This document shows, one piece after another, positions 31,893 to 42,432 of a DNA stretch of 64,000 nt (its first letter is position 1; each line of letters begins with the position of its first letter). The translations under genes were made by a program, and so were the position numbers. The stretch is from positions 3,070,001-3,134,000 of the forward strand of contig NZ_CP116413.1 in the NCBI RefSeq assembly GCF_030064675.1, read 5' to 3'. The notes beneath the pieces were generated by a model, which did not search any database, had not been told where the DNA came from, and saw nothing but the letters and a program-made list of their open reading frames with translations. Origin of the DNA: Crossiella sp. CA-258035 (GTDB lineage Bacteria > Actinomycetota > Actinomycetes > Mycobacteriales > Pseudonocardiaceae).

Positions 31893-32060
31893 CCTAGGTC
31901 GTGTCGTCACGGTCCCGTCTGCGGGAGTCGTGATCGGTTTGGTCGCTGGCGGTGCGGCCGGGACGCCCTCATACCGGGCGTATCCGGGTGTTCCGGCCGT
32001 GCCGCCAGCGACCAAACCGGCGCGGCTAGCGCGGGCGGGACCGTGACGACACGACCTAGG
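31893..32060. mobile_element. MITE-like 168-bp near-perfect inverted repeat
   Basis: The two ends, 31893-31917 and 32036-32060, are perfect 25-bp inverted repeats beginning CCTAGGTCGTGTCGTC. Inner arms 31935-31968 and 31986-32019 are also complementary, with five mismatches in 34, around a 17-base centre. Both ends carry CTAG, which may be a target duplication (31894-31897 and 32056-32059), leaving termini GTCGTGTCGTCACGG like those of IS5/IS427-type elements. It has no coding capacity and occupies most of the 253-bp gap between the resistance leader and the acyl-CoA dehydrogenase gene, so it could also act as a terminator or insulator. Confidence 0.7.
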
Positions 32061-32116
32061 CTGCGCAGCAGACCAGAGTCCGGATCGGCCGGGCAACCGA
32101 ATATCGGGGGAGAGCC

Positions 32117-33100
32117 ATGAGCCAGGCGCTGCGCACGGCCGCGGAGATCGCCGACACCGTGCTGTTCCCGGCGGCGAACACGGTGGACACCGCCGACCGG
32201 GTGCCCGCGAGCCACCTGGACCTGTTGGCGGCCAACGGCTTCTACGGACTGTCCACATTGGACATTGAGGATTATCCCTCGTTGCTGCGGCTGGTGGAGA
32301 CCCTGGCCGGGGGCTGCCTGACCACCACGTTCGTCTGGCTGCAACACCACGGCCCGGTGCGCGCCCTGGACCGCTCGGCCAACCAGGCCCTGCGCGAGGC
32401 ATACCTGGCCGACCTCACCGCGGGCCGCCGCCGCGCGGGCATCGCGGTCGGCGCGGCGGTGCGCCCCGGCCCGCCGCTGCTGCGCGCCGAACCGGTCGAG
32501 GGCGGCTACCGCTTCCACGGCAGCGCGCCCTGGGTCTCCGGCTGGGACATGGTCGACCTGCTCCAGGTGGCCGCCCGCGACGAGCAGGACGTGCTGGTCT
32601 TCGCCCTGCTCGACGCCGTGGCGGGCGACTCGCTGTCGGTGGCACCACTGGACCTGCTCGCGGTCCAGGCCAGCCGCACGGTCACCCTCACCTTCGACGG
32701 TTGCTTCGTGCCGCACGAGCGGGTGGTGCACACCGTCCCGCAGGCCGAGCACCTCACCGGCGACGCCGAGTCCCAGCGCTTCAACGGCGCACTCGCCCTC
32801 GGCGTGGCCGGCCGCGCGATCACCCTGCTCGGTGACGCGGCGGGCACGCTGCCCGGTCAGCTCGACGCGGCCCGCGCCCAGCTGCACACCGCCGCGCCCG
32901 AGGACGTGCCACTGGCCCGCGCGGCGGGCGCGGAACTGGCCCTGCGTGCGGCGAACGCCTGCGCGGTGCACCAGGGCAGCCGCAGCCTGCTGCCCGGCTC
33001 CGACGCCCAGCGCCTGGTCCGCGAGGCCACCTTCCTGCTGCTGTTCGGCTCCCGGCCGACCATCCGGTCAGCCCTGCTGAGCAGGCTGACCCAGCGCTGA
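32117..33100 (+). CDS. Short acyl-CoA dehydrogenase-family flavoprotein
   Basis: A 327-residue protein. The order of elements fits acyl-CoA dehydrogenases: N-terminal helical domain (ANGFYGLSTLD), FAD-domain beta segment GYRFHGSAPWVSGWDMVDLL, TLTFDGCFVPHERVV, and a helical C-terminal domain. It is ~50 residues shorter than the usual ~380 and lacks a clear catalytic Glu, so it may be one of the flavin-dependent monooxygenase or dehydrogenase relatives instead. GGGGGAGAG precedes the ATG. No CoA-ligase or hydratase partner is nearby. It overlaps the convergent membrane-protein gene by 33 bases. Confidence 0.7.
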   Translation: MSQALRTAAEIADTVLFPAANTVDTADRVPASHLDLLAANGFYGLSTLDIEDYPSLLRLVETLAGGCLTTTFVWLQHHGPVRALDRSANQALREAYLADLTAGRRRAGIAVGAAVRPGPPLLRAEPVEGGYRFHGSAPWVSGWDMVDLLQVAARDEQDVLVFALLDAVAGDSLSVAPLDLLAVQASRTVTLTFDGCFVPHERVVHTVPQAEHLTGDAESQRFNGALALGVAGRAITLLGDAAGTLPGQLDAARAQLHTAAPEDVPLARAAGAELALRAANACAVHQGSRSLLPGSDAQRLVREATFLLLFGSRPTIRSALLSRLTQR

Positions 33101-33499
33101 CCCGCCCGCGCCGCGCACCGCCGCCGCGAAGTGCCGCCGGGCCGGGCCCCACAGCAGGACCAGCACGAACGCCGACAGCGCCCAGCCGCAGACCAGGTCC
33201 GCCCGCACCTCCAGGTCCGGATAGGCCAGGAACACGAAGTACCGGCCGACCGCCTGGAAGCCGAGCAGCACGGTGATCGCGATCCGCCCCCAGTTCCGGC
33301 CCCGGTAGACCACCGTGGCCAGCCACACGTATAGCACCGCGCTGATCGGGTGGTAGATGGTGCCGGGATTGATGCCCGCCGCGGCCGGTTCGGCTATGAA
33401 CCGCCACACGTCCTGCACCACCACGGTCAGATGGTTGAACGCGTGGGTGGCGATCCCGGCGGCGGCCACCGCGGCCGAATCGGGGGTGTTGCGGTGCAT
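33068..33499 (-). CDS. Small membrane protein (about four transmembrane segments)
   Basis: A 143-residue protein with hydrophobic segments around ISAVLYVWLATVVY, IAITVLLGFQAVGRYFVF and ADLVCGWALSAFVLVLLWG plus a weaker N-terminal one. The ATG at 33499 follows GAGGAGG. The RGRNWGRI loop also occurs as RGRGWARI in the membrane protein encoded at 49668-50117, so both may belong to one small integral membrane family. Function unknown. It overlaps the end of the convergent acyl-CoA dehydrogenase-like gene. Confidence 0.65.
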   Translation of the reverse strand: MHRNTPDSAAVAAAGIATHAFNHLTVVVQDVWRFIAEPAAAGINPGTIYHPISAVLYVWLATVVYRGRNWGRIAITVLLGFQAVGRYFVFLAYPDLEVRADLVCGWALSAFVLVLLWGPARRHFAAAVRGAGGSALGQPAQQG

Positions 33500-33586
33500 C
33501 GGTCCTCCTCGAAGTGCGAACACTCCGGGGACGCCCTCGGCAGGCGGTCAGGCCGTGTCGGCTGGATCACAGCCCGGACGGGTGAC

Positions 33587-34522
33587 TCAGAACGGCAGGC
33601 CGAGCACCGGCAGGCCGATCGCGGAGTCCACCGCGAGCACCACGAACACCGCGGTCAGGTAGGTGTTCGACATGTGGAACAGCTTCATCGGGTTGGCCGG
33701 CTCGCCGTCCCGCACCGCCTTGTACAACCGGTGCGCCAGCAGCAGGAACCAGGCCCCGGCGAGCACCGCCGCGCCGGTGTAGAGCCAGCTGGTGGCCGGC
33801 GCTAGCAGCAGCGACCAGGCCACCATCACCCAGGAGTAGATGACGATCTGCTTGGCCACCTGCACCGGGGTGGCCACCACCGGCAGCATCGGCACCCCGG
33901 CCGCGGCGTAGTCGTCCTTGAACTTCATGGCCAGCGCCCAGAAGTGCGGCGGGGTCCAGAAGAAGATCACGCCGAACATGACCAGCGCCGGCCAGTCCAC
34001 CGAGTTGGTCACCGCGGACCAGCCGATCACCACCGGCATGCACCCGGCCGCGCCGCCCCACACGATGTTCTGCGCCGTGCGGCGCTTGAGCACCATCGTG
34101 TAGATGAGCACGTAGAACAGGATCGCGCCCACCGCCAGGATCGCGGAGAGCAGGTTCGTGGTGGCCCACAGCCAGGCGAAGCTGGCCACGCCGAGCACCA
34201 GGCCGAAGATCAGCGCGTTGCGGGTGGGCACCGCGTGCCTGGCCAGCGGCCGGGACTTGGTGCGCTTCATCACCGCGTCGATGTCGGCGTCGGCCACGCA
34301 GTTGAGCGCGTTCGCGCTGCCCGCCGCCATGGTGCCGCCGACCAGCGTGGTCAGCACCAGCCACACGCTCGGGATGCCCCGCTGGGCCAGCAGCATCGCC
34401 GGGATGGTGGTCACCAGCAGCAGCTCGATGATCCGCGGCTTGGTCAGGGCCACGTACGCCCCGACGGTCGTCTTCACCCTGGCGAGGGGGCGCTGCGGTG
34501 GCGCGTCGAGGGTGGCGCTCAT
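33587..34522 (-). CDS. ctaB: Protoheme IX farnesyltransferase (haem O synthase)
   Basis: A 311-residue integral membrane prenyltransferase that adds a farnesyl group to haem B to make haem O for the aa3-type oxidase. The first Asp-rich motif is [20 protein letters not shown], and about nine membrane helices are visible, with [26 protein letters not shown] typical of the family. It diverges from tkt, as in mycobacteria and most other actinobacteria. The next enzyme of the pathway, haem A synthase (ctaA), lies at 46.9-47.9 kb. Confidence 0.95.
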   Translation of the reverse strand: MSATLDAPPQRPLARVKTTVGAYVALTKPRIIELLLVTTIPAMLLAQRGIPSVWLVLTTLVGGTMAAGSANALNCVADADIDAVMKRTKSRPLARHAVPTRNALIFGLVLGVASFAWLWATTNLLSAILAVGAILFYVLIYTMVLKRRTAQNIVWGGAAGCMPVVIGWSAVTNSVDWPALVMFGVIFFWTPPHFWALAMKFKDDYAAAGVPMLPVVATPVQVAKQIVIYSWVMVAWSLLLAPATSWLYTGAAVLAGAWFLLLAHRLYKAVRDGEPANPMKLFHMSNTYLTAVFVVLAVDSAIGLPVLGLPF

Positions 34523-34829
34523 CGGACCCTCTTGACCACGGTCACCGGCGGCATCTCGCTCCTCATCGGCCCGGCCGCTGCGGATGGGTGGGGCGGGCCG
34601 GGTAGATCCTCGTCAGGTTCGGGGAGACCCAGCTGCGGGTCCCATCGGATGGTAGCCGCGCTACCTAAGCGGGGCGCGAACGGGGGTCCGGGCGCGCCAA
34701 CAACTGGATCGAGTCCGGTGGGCTGCCAGCCGAAGGACTAGGCTGAGCCGAAAGAGGGAAAACAACGGTTCGGGGCTGGTCAGTCCGCCGGTTCCGCCGC
34801 TATGGCAACCAAGTTGGGAGCAGCGTCAA
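34523..34829. promoter_or_regulatory. ctaB-tkt divergent promoter region
   Basis: This 307-bp region must hold both promoters. The clearest structure is GGTAGC-CGC-GCTACC (34651-34665), a perfect 6-bp inverted repeat flanked by a further A/T pair on each side, lying between the two genes. A run AGAGGGAAAACAACGG lies nearer tkt. I see no recognisable riboswitch and cannot assign -10/-35 boxes confidently. Confidence 0.4.
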
Positions 34830-36934
<2,105 letters not shown>

Positions 36935-36938
<4 letters not shown>

Positions 36939-38050
36939 CTGCCAAGAGCCCACTGGCCGCGCTGAGCGAGGCCGGCGTCTCCATCTGGCTCGACGACCTG
37001 TCCAGGGAGCGGCTCAACACCGGCAACCTGGTCTCGCTGATCGAGAACCAGCACGTGGTCGGCGTGACCACCAACCCGACCATCTTCGCCGCCGCCCTGT
37101 CCAAGGGCGAGGCCTACGACGAGCAGGTCCGGGAGCTGGCCGCGCGCGGCGCGAACCTGGACCAGGCCGTGCGCGAGCTGACCACCGCCGACGTGCGCAA
37201 CGCCTGCGACGTCTTCCGCGGCGTCTACAACGGCACCGACGGCTTGGACGGCCGGGTCTCCATCGAGGTCGACCCGCGGCTGGCGCACGACACCGAGCGC
37301 ACCGCCGCCGAGGCCCTCGACCTGTGGAAGACGGTCGACCGGCCCAACCTGATGGTCAAGATCCCGGCCACCGTCGAGGGTCTGCCCGCCATCACCAAGG
37401 CCCTCGCCGAAGGCGTCAGCGTCAACGTCACGCTGATCTTCTCGGTGGCCCGCTACCTGGACGTGATGGACGCCTACCTCACCGGGCTGGAGCAGGCCAA
37501 GGCCAACGGCCACGACCTGTCCACGATCGCCTCGGTGGCCTCCTTCTTCGTCTCCAGGGTGGACTCCGAGATCGACAAGCGGCTGGAGGCCAAGGGCACG
37601 CCCGAGGCGCAGGCGCTGCGCGGCCAGGCCGCCATCGCCAACGCCCGGCTGGCCTACGCCGCCTACGAGGACGTCTTCGCCTCCGAGCGCTGGCAGCGCC
37701 TGGAGCAGCAGGGCGCCCGGCCGCAGCGGCCGCTGTGGGCCTCCACCGGGGTGAAGGACCCGAACTACTCCGACACCCAGTACGTGGACCAGCTCGTCGC
37801 GCCGAACGTGGTCAACACCATGCCGGAGAAGACCCTGTTCGCGGTCGAGGACCACGGCCGGATCGAGGGCGACACCGTGCGTGGCACCGCCGAGGCGGCC
37901 CAGGAGCTCTTCGACGCGCTCACCGAGGCCGGCATCGACGTGGACGACGTCTACGCGGTGCTGGAGCGGGAAGGCGTGGAGAAGTTCGAGAAGTCCTGGG
38001 AAGAACTGCTGCAGACCGTCACCGACCAGCTCGCACGCGCGAAGGGCTGA
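36935..38050 (+). CDS. tal: Transaldolase
   Basis: A 371-residue enzyme transferring a dihydroxyacetone unit between sugar phosphates. Family motifs: [13 protein letters not shown] near the N-terminus, [16 protein letters not shown] with the Schiff-base Lys in [18 protein letters not shown] and the late [11 protein letters not shown] and [19 protein letters not shown]. It is the long actinobacterial/cyanobacterial type. It is coupled to tkt through a GTGA overlap and followed after 8 bases by pgi. Confidence 0.96.
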
Positions 38051-38058
38051 GACCACAG

Positions 38059-39672
38059 ATGACCGAGCAGATCTCGGTTGAGATCGTCCACAGTGGACTG
38101 AACGCCGAAGCGGAACCGTTGGCGGCGCAGCTCGCGGAGGAGCAGGTCGCGAGCAAGCTCACCGCCCAGGACGCCACCCTGTGGGGTCCCGAGGCCGAGT
38201 CCGAGGCCTCGATCCGGTTGTCCTGGACCACGCTGCACGAGAGCTCCCGGCCGCTGGTCGCCGAGATCCTCCAGCTGCGCCAGGAGCTGCACGCCGACGG
38301 CGTGGACCGGGTGGTGCTGGCCGGTATGGGCGGCTCCTCGCTGGCCCCGGAGGTGATCTGCGAGACCGCCGGAGTGCGGCTGGTCGTGCTGGACACCACC
38401 GACCCCGGCCAGGTGGCCGACGCGCTGGCCGGTGACCTGTCCCGCACCGTGATCGTGGTCTCCTCCAAGTCCGGCGGGACCGTGGAGACCGACAGCCACC
38501 GGCGGATCTTCGCCAAGGCCTTCGCCGACAACGGCATCGACGCGGCCAGCCGGATCGTCGTGGTCACCGACCCCGGCTCCCCGTTCGAGAAGCTCTCGGC
38601 CGAAGCGGGTTACCGCAAGGTGTTCCTGGCCGACCCGAACGTGGGCGGCCGCTACTCCGCGCTGACCGCGTTCGGGCTGGTCCCGGCCGGTCTGGCCGGG
38701 GCGAACATCGCCGGGCTGCTGGACGAGGCCGCCGAGGCGGCGACCGTGCTGTCCCAGGACCGCGCGGACAACCCGGCGCTGCGCCTGGCCGCGGCCTTCG
38801 GCGCGGCGCACGCCCGCGGCGCGGAGAAGGTGGTGCTCACCGACACCGACTCCGGCATCAAGGGCTTCGGCGACTGGGCCGAACAGCTCGTCGCGGAGTC
38901 CACCGGCAAGAACGGCACCGGCCTGCTGCCGGTGGCGGTGGAGAACCCGGGCGCGCCCGGCTTCGCCGACGCCGGTGAGGACGCCACCACCGTGGGCATC
39001 GCCCCCGGCACCCCCGGCGCCCAGATCACCACCTCGGGTCCACTCGGCGGGCTGTTCCTGTTGTGGGAGTACGCCACCGCGGTGGCCGGACGGCTGCTCG
39101 GCATCAACCCCTTCGACCAGCCCGACGTGGAGGCGGCGAAGAAGGCGGCCCGCGCGCTGCTGGACTCCCCGACCGGCGAAGCGGCCGATCCGTCCTTTGT
39201 GGACGGTCCGGTCGAGGTGCACGCCGCCGGTGACTTCCTGGCCGGGGCGAGCACGGTGGCCGAGGCGCTGCGCGCGCTCAAGGCCGTCCTGCCCGAGCAC
39301 GGCTACCTGTCGGTGCAGGCCTACCTGGACCGGCTGGACGACGCCTCCGCCGCGGTGCTGCGGCCCGAGCTGGCCAAGCGCTTCGGCGTGCAGACCACCT
39401 TCGGCTGGGGCCCCCGGTTCCTGCACTCCACCGGCCAGTACCACAAGGGCGGACACCAGAACGGCGTCTTCCTCCAGCTGACCGGCGCGAGTGAGCAGGA
39501 CCTGGAGGTGCCGGAGCGCCCGTACACCCTCAGCGTGCTCCAGCTGGCGCAGGCCAAGGGCGACGGCTCGGTGCTCGCCGAGCACGGCCGCCCGGTGCTG
39601 CGTTTGCACCTGACCGACCGCGCGGCCGGTCTGGCGCACGTGGTCAAGGCTGTCCAGGAGGTTGGCGAGTGA
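38059..39672 (+). CDS. pgi: Glucose-6-phosphate isomerase
   Basis: This 537-residue SIS-fold enzyme interconverts glucose-6-phosphate and fructose-6-phosphate. It has VLAGMGGSSLAPEV, SSKSGGTVETDSH, NVGGRYSALTAFGL, the catalytic-region TDSGIKGFGDWAEQL and STGQYHKGGHQNGVF. It is the divergent actinobacterial type found inside the tal-zwf interval, as in Streptomyces. Within this operon it returns fructose-6-phosphate from tkt/tal to zwf as glucose-6-phosphate, closing an NADPH cycle. Its stop overlaps the zwf GTG start. Confidence 0.93.
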   Translation: MTEQISVEIVHSGLNAEAEPLAAQLAEEQVASKLTAQDATLWGPEAESEASIRLSWTTLHESSRPLVAEILQLRQELHADGVDRVVLAGMGGSSLAPEVICETAGVRLVVLDTTDPGQVADALAGDLSRTVIVVSSKSGGTVETDSHRRIFAKAFADNGIDAASRIVVVTDPGSPFEKLSAEAGYRKVFLADPNVGGRYSALTAFGLVPAGLAGANIAGLLDEAAEAATVLSQDRADNPALRLAAAFGAAHARGAEKVVLTDTDSGIKGFGDWAEQLVAESTGKNGTGLLPVAVENPGAPGFADAGEDATTVGIAPGTPGAQITTSGPLGGLFLLWEYATAVAGRLLGINPFDQPDVEAAKKAARALLDSPTGEAADPSFVDGPVEVHAAGDFLAGASTVAEALRALKAVLPEHGYLSVQAYLDRLDDASAAVLRPELAKRFGVQTTFGWGPRFLHSTGQYHKGGHQNGVFLQLTGASEQDLEVPERPYTLSVLQLAQAKGDGSVLAEHGRPVLRLHLTDRAAGLAHVVKAVQEVGE

Positions 39673-41198
39673 GCCGACAGTGGCAGAACCCGCTGCGGGA
39701 CCCGCGGGACAAGCGGCTACCCCGGATCGCCGGCCCGTGCGGCCTGGTGATCTTCGGCGTGACCGGTGACCTGTCCCGCAAGAAGCTCATGCCCGCCATC
39801 TACGACCTGGCCAACCGCGGCCTGCTGCCGCCGGGCTTCGCGCTCACCGGGTTCGCCCGCCGCGAGTGGGAGAACCAGGACTTCGAGCAGGTCGTCTACG
39901 AGGCGGTCAAGCAGCACGCGCGCACCCCGTTCCGCCAGTCGGTGTGGGACTCGCTGGCCGAGGGCTGCCGGTTCGTGCAGGGCACCTTCGACGACGACGA
40001 CGCCTTCGACCGGCTGGCCGCCACCATCAAGGAGCTCGACGAGCAGCGGGGGACCGGCGGCAACCACGCCTTCTACCTGTCCATCCCGCCCGGCGCGTTC
40101 CCCACGGTGTGCAAGCAGCTGGCCCGCTCCGGCCTGTCCGAGCAGGCCCCGGACCAGTGGCGCCGGGTCGTGATCGAGAAGCCGTTCGGCCACGACCTGG
40201 CCAGCGCGCGCGAGCTGAACCGGATCGTCAACGAGGTCTTCCCCGAGGAGTCGGTGTTCCGCATCGACCACTACCTCGGCAAGGAGACCGTGCAGAACAT
40301 CATGGCGCTGCGGTTCGCCAACCAGCTGTTCGAGCCGATCTGGAACGCCAACTACGTCGACCACGTGCAGATCACCATGGCCGAGGACATCGGCCTCGGT
40401 GGTCGCGCCGGGTACTACGACGGCATCGGCGCGGCCCGCGACGTGATCCAGAACCACCTGCTGCAGCTGCTCGCGCTGACCGCGATGGAGGAGCCCAGCT
40501 CCTTCGCGCCCAAGGACCTGCGCGCGGAGAAGGCCAAGGTCCTCGCGGCCACCGCGCCGATGGAGCCGCTGGCCGAGACCACCGCGCGCGGGCAGTACGT
40601 GGGCGGCTGGCAGGGCGGGCAGAAGGTGCCCGGCCTGCTGGAGGAGGGCGGCTTCGCCAAGGACTCGATCACCGAGACCTACGCGGCGATGACCGTGGAG
40701 GTCAAGAACCGCCGCTGGGCCGGGGTGCCGTGGTACCTGCGCACCGGCAAGCGCCTCGGCCGGCGGGTCACCGAGATCGCGGTGGTGTTCAAGCGCGCCC
40801 CGCACCTGCCGTTCGACTCCACCTCCACCGAGGAGCTGGGGCAGAACGCGCTGGTCATCCGGGTCCAGCCGGATGAGGGCATCACCATGCGGTTCGGCTC
40901 CAAGGTGCCGGGCACCTCGATGCAGATCCGCGACGTGACCATGGACTTCGGCTACGGCCACGCCTTCACCGAGTCCAGCCCCGAGGCCTACGAGCGGCTG
41001 CTGCTGGACGTGCTGCTCGGCGAGCCGTCGCTGTTCCCGGTCAACGACGAGGTGGAGACCTCGTGGGAGATCCTGGAGCCGGTGCTGAAGTTCTGGGAGC
41101 GCGACGGCAAACCAGAGCCGTACGCCGCGGGCACCTGGGGCCCGGACTCCGCCGAGGAGATGATGGCCCGCACCGGACGTCACTGGAGGCGACCGTGA
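39669..41198 (+). CDS. zwf: Glucose-6-phosphate 1-dehydrogenase
   Basis: This 509-residue enzyme oxidises glucose-6-phosphate to the lactone, the NADPH-producing entry step. The nucleotide site is VIFGVTGDLSRKKLMPAIYDL, the substrate loop is EKPFGHDLASARELN, and the catalytic signature is RIDHYLGKETVQNIM with the key His. The GTG start overlaps the pgi stop and its own stop overlaps the opcA start, so translation is coupled on both sides. OpcA is its expected assembly or activation partner. Confidence 0.97.
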   Translation: MSRQWQNPLRDPRDKRLPRIAGPCGLVIFGVTGDLSRKKLMPAIYDLANRGLLPPGFALTGFARREWENQDFEQVVYEAVKQHARTPFRQSVWDSLAEGCRFVQGTFDDDDAFDRLAATIKELDEQRGTGGNHAFYLSIPPGAFPTVCKQLARSGLSEQAPDQWRRVVIEKPFGHDLASARELNRIVNEVFPEESVFRIDHYLGKETVQNIMALRFANQLFEPIWNANYVDHVQITMAEDIGLGGRAGYYDGIGAARDVIQNHLLQLLALTAMEEPSSFAPKDLRAEKAKVLAATAPMEPLAETTARGQYVGGWQGGQKVPGLLEEGGFAKDSITETYAAMTVEVKNRRWAGVPWYLRTGKRLGRRVTEIAVVFKRAPHLPFDSTSTEELGQNALVIRVQPDEGITMRFGSKVPGTSMQIRDVTMDFGYGHAFTESSPEAYERLLLDVLLGEPSLFPVNDEVETSWEILEPVLKFWERDGKPEPYAAGTWGPDSAEEMMARTGRHWRRP

Positions 41199-42349
41199 TC
41201 ATCGACCTGCCCTCGACCACCACCTCGGTGGTCAACAAGAAGCTCGTCGACCTGCGCGAGCAGGGCGGCGCGGTGGCGCTCGGGCGGGTGCTGACCCTGG
41301 TCATCGTTACCGACGACGGCGAGCGCACCGAGGAGGCCATCGACGCGGCCAACGACGCCAGCCGCGAACACCCCTGCCGGGTGATCGTGCTGGCCAGGGG
41401 CGCGCGCAAGGCCGCGCCCCGGCTGGACGCGCAGATCAGGGTCGGCGGCGACGCCGGGGCCAGCGAGGTCATCGTGCTGCGCCTGTACGGCCCGCTGGCC
41501 GAGGAAGGAGCCAGCTGCACCATCCCGCTGCTCCTGCCCGACGCCCCGGTGGTCGCCTGGTGGCCCTTCGCCGCCCCCGCGGTGCCGTCCCAGGACCCGA
41601 TCGGCAAGCTGGCCCAGCGCCGGATCACCGACGCCGCCGCCGAACGCAACCCGATCAAGGCCCTGGAACAGCGGCGCAAGGCCCACGTCGCGGGCGACAC
41701 CGACCTGGCCTGGACCCGGCTGACCAGCTGGCGGGCCGTGCTCGCCGCGGCACTGGACCTGCCGCCGTACGAGAAGGTCACCGCGGCCGTGGTGACCGGG
41801 GCCGGCGACTCGCCGTCCACCGAGCTGCTGGCCGCCTGGCTGGCCGCCAGCCTGAAGATCCCGGTCGAGCGGGCCAAGTCCACCGACGGCCAGGGCATCT
41901 GCTCGGTGGAGCTGGAACGCCGCTCGGGCAAGGTGGAGCTGGTCCGGCCGGACGGCAAGGTCGGCCTGCTCACCCAGGCCGGTCAGCCGGAACGCCGGGT
42001 GGCGCTGCAACGCCGCGAGGTCCGCGACTGCCTGGCCGAGGAGCTGCGCAGGCTGGACCCGGACGAGATCTACGAGCACACGCTCAAGGGCCTGGCCAGG
42101 GTCGTCAAGCCCACGGCCAAGCGCGCCGTCAAGCCCGCCGCCGCGAAGGCCGAGGCCAAGCCCGCCGCGAAGGCGGAGGCCAAGCCCGAGGCCGCCAAGG
42201 CCGAGCCGAAGCCCGCCGCCAAGGCTGAGCCGAAGGTCACGGCCAAGGCGGACCCGAAGGCCAACGGCAAGGCCGAGACCAAGGCCGAGCCGAAGCCGGA
42301 GGCCAAGGCCCCGGCCAAGCCGAAGCGCGCGAAGAAGGCCGACGCCTGA
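41195..42349 (+). CDS. opcA: Glucose-6-phosphate dehydrogenase assembly protein OpcA with long Lys/Ala/Pro tail
   Basis: A 384-residue protein required for full G6PDH activity and, in cyanobacteria and actinobacteria, its redox control. The conserved part spans residues ~1-305 (IIDLPSTTTSVVNKKLVDLRE, PDAPVVAWWPF, DLAWTRLTSWRAVLAAALDL, DEIYEHTLKGLARV). The last ~80 residues are an unusual repetitive tail of AKAEAKPAAK-type units, rich in Lys, Ala, Pro and Glu like histone H1 tails, absent from typical ~300-residue OpcA. The GTG start overlaps the zwf stop. It is the last gene of the operon; the usual next gene, pgl, is elsewhere. Confidence 0.93.
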   Translation: MIIDLPSTTTSVVNKKLVDLREQGGAVALGRVLTLVIVTDDGERTEEAIDAANDASREHPCRVIVLARGARKAAPRLDAQIRVGGDAGASEVIVLRLYGPLAEEGASCTIPLLLPDAPVVAWWPFAAPAVPSQDPIGKLAQRRITDAAAERNPIKALEQRRKAHVAGDTDLAWTRLTSWRAVLAAALDLPPYEKVTAAVVTGAGDSPSTELLAAWLAASLKIPVERAKSTDGQGICSVELERRSGKVELVRPDGKVGLLTQAGQPERRVALQRREVRDCLAEELRRLDPDEIYEHTLKGLARVVKPTAKRAVKPAAAKAEAKPAAKAEAKPEAAKAEPKPAAKAEPKVTAKADPKANGKAETKAEPKPEAKAPAKPKRAKKADA

Positions 42350-42366
42350 TCCCGTTGCCCTGACCC

Positions 42367-42405
42367 GACTGTGGCGTTCCCGCACCGCGCGGGAACGCCA
42401 CAGTC
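42367..42405 (+). terminator. Terminator of the tkt-tal-pgi-zwf-opcA operon
   Basis: A perfect 17-bp stem (GACTGTGGCGTTCCCGC and its complement) around a five-base loop, 17 bases after the opcA stop. It is symmetrical and may also end the convergent exporter transcript. Confidence 0.9.
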
Positions 42406-42432
42406 GTCTTCGGCCCAGTTGGCGTCCTCGGC

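Noticed and set aside
34560-34680. Possible riboswitch upstream of ctaB (GAACCTGACGAGG-like string on the minus strand)
   Set aside because: It lacks the second conserved TPP core (CUGAGA) and the pairing layout; ctaB has no known thiamine control.
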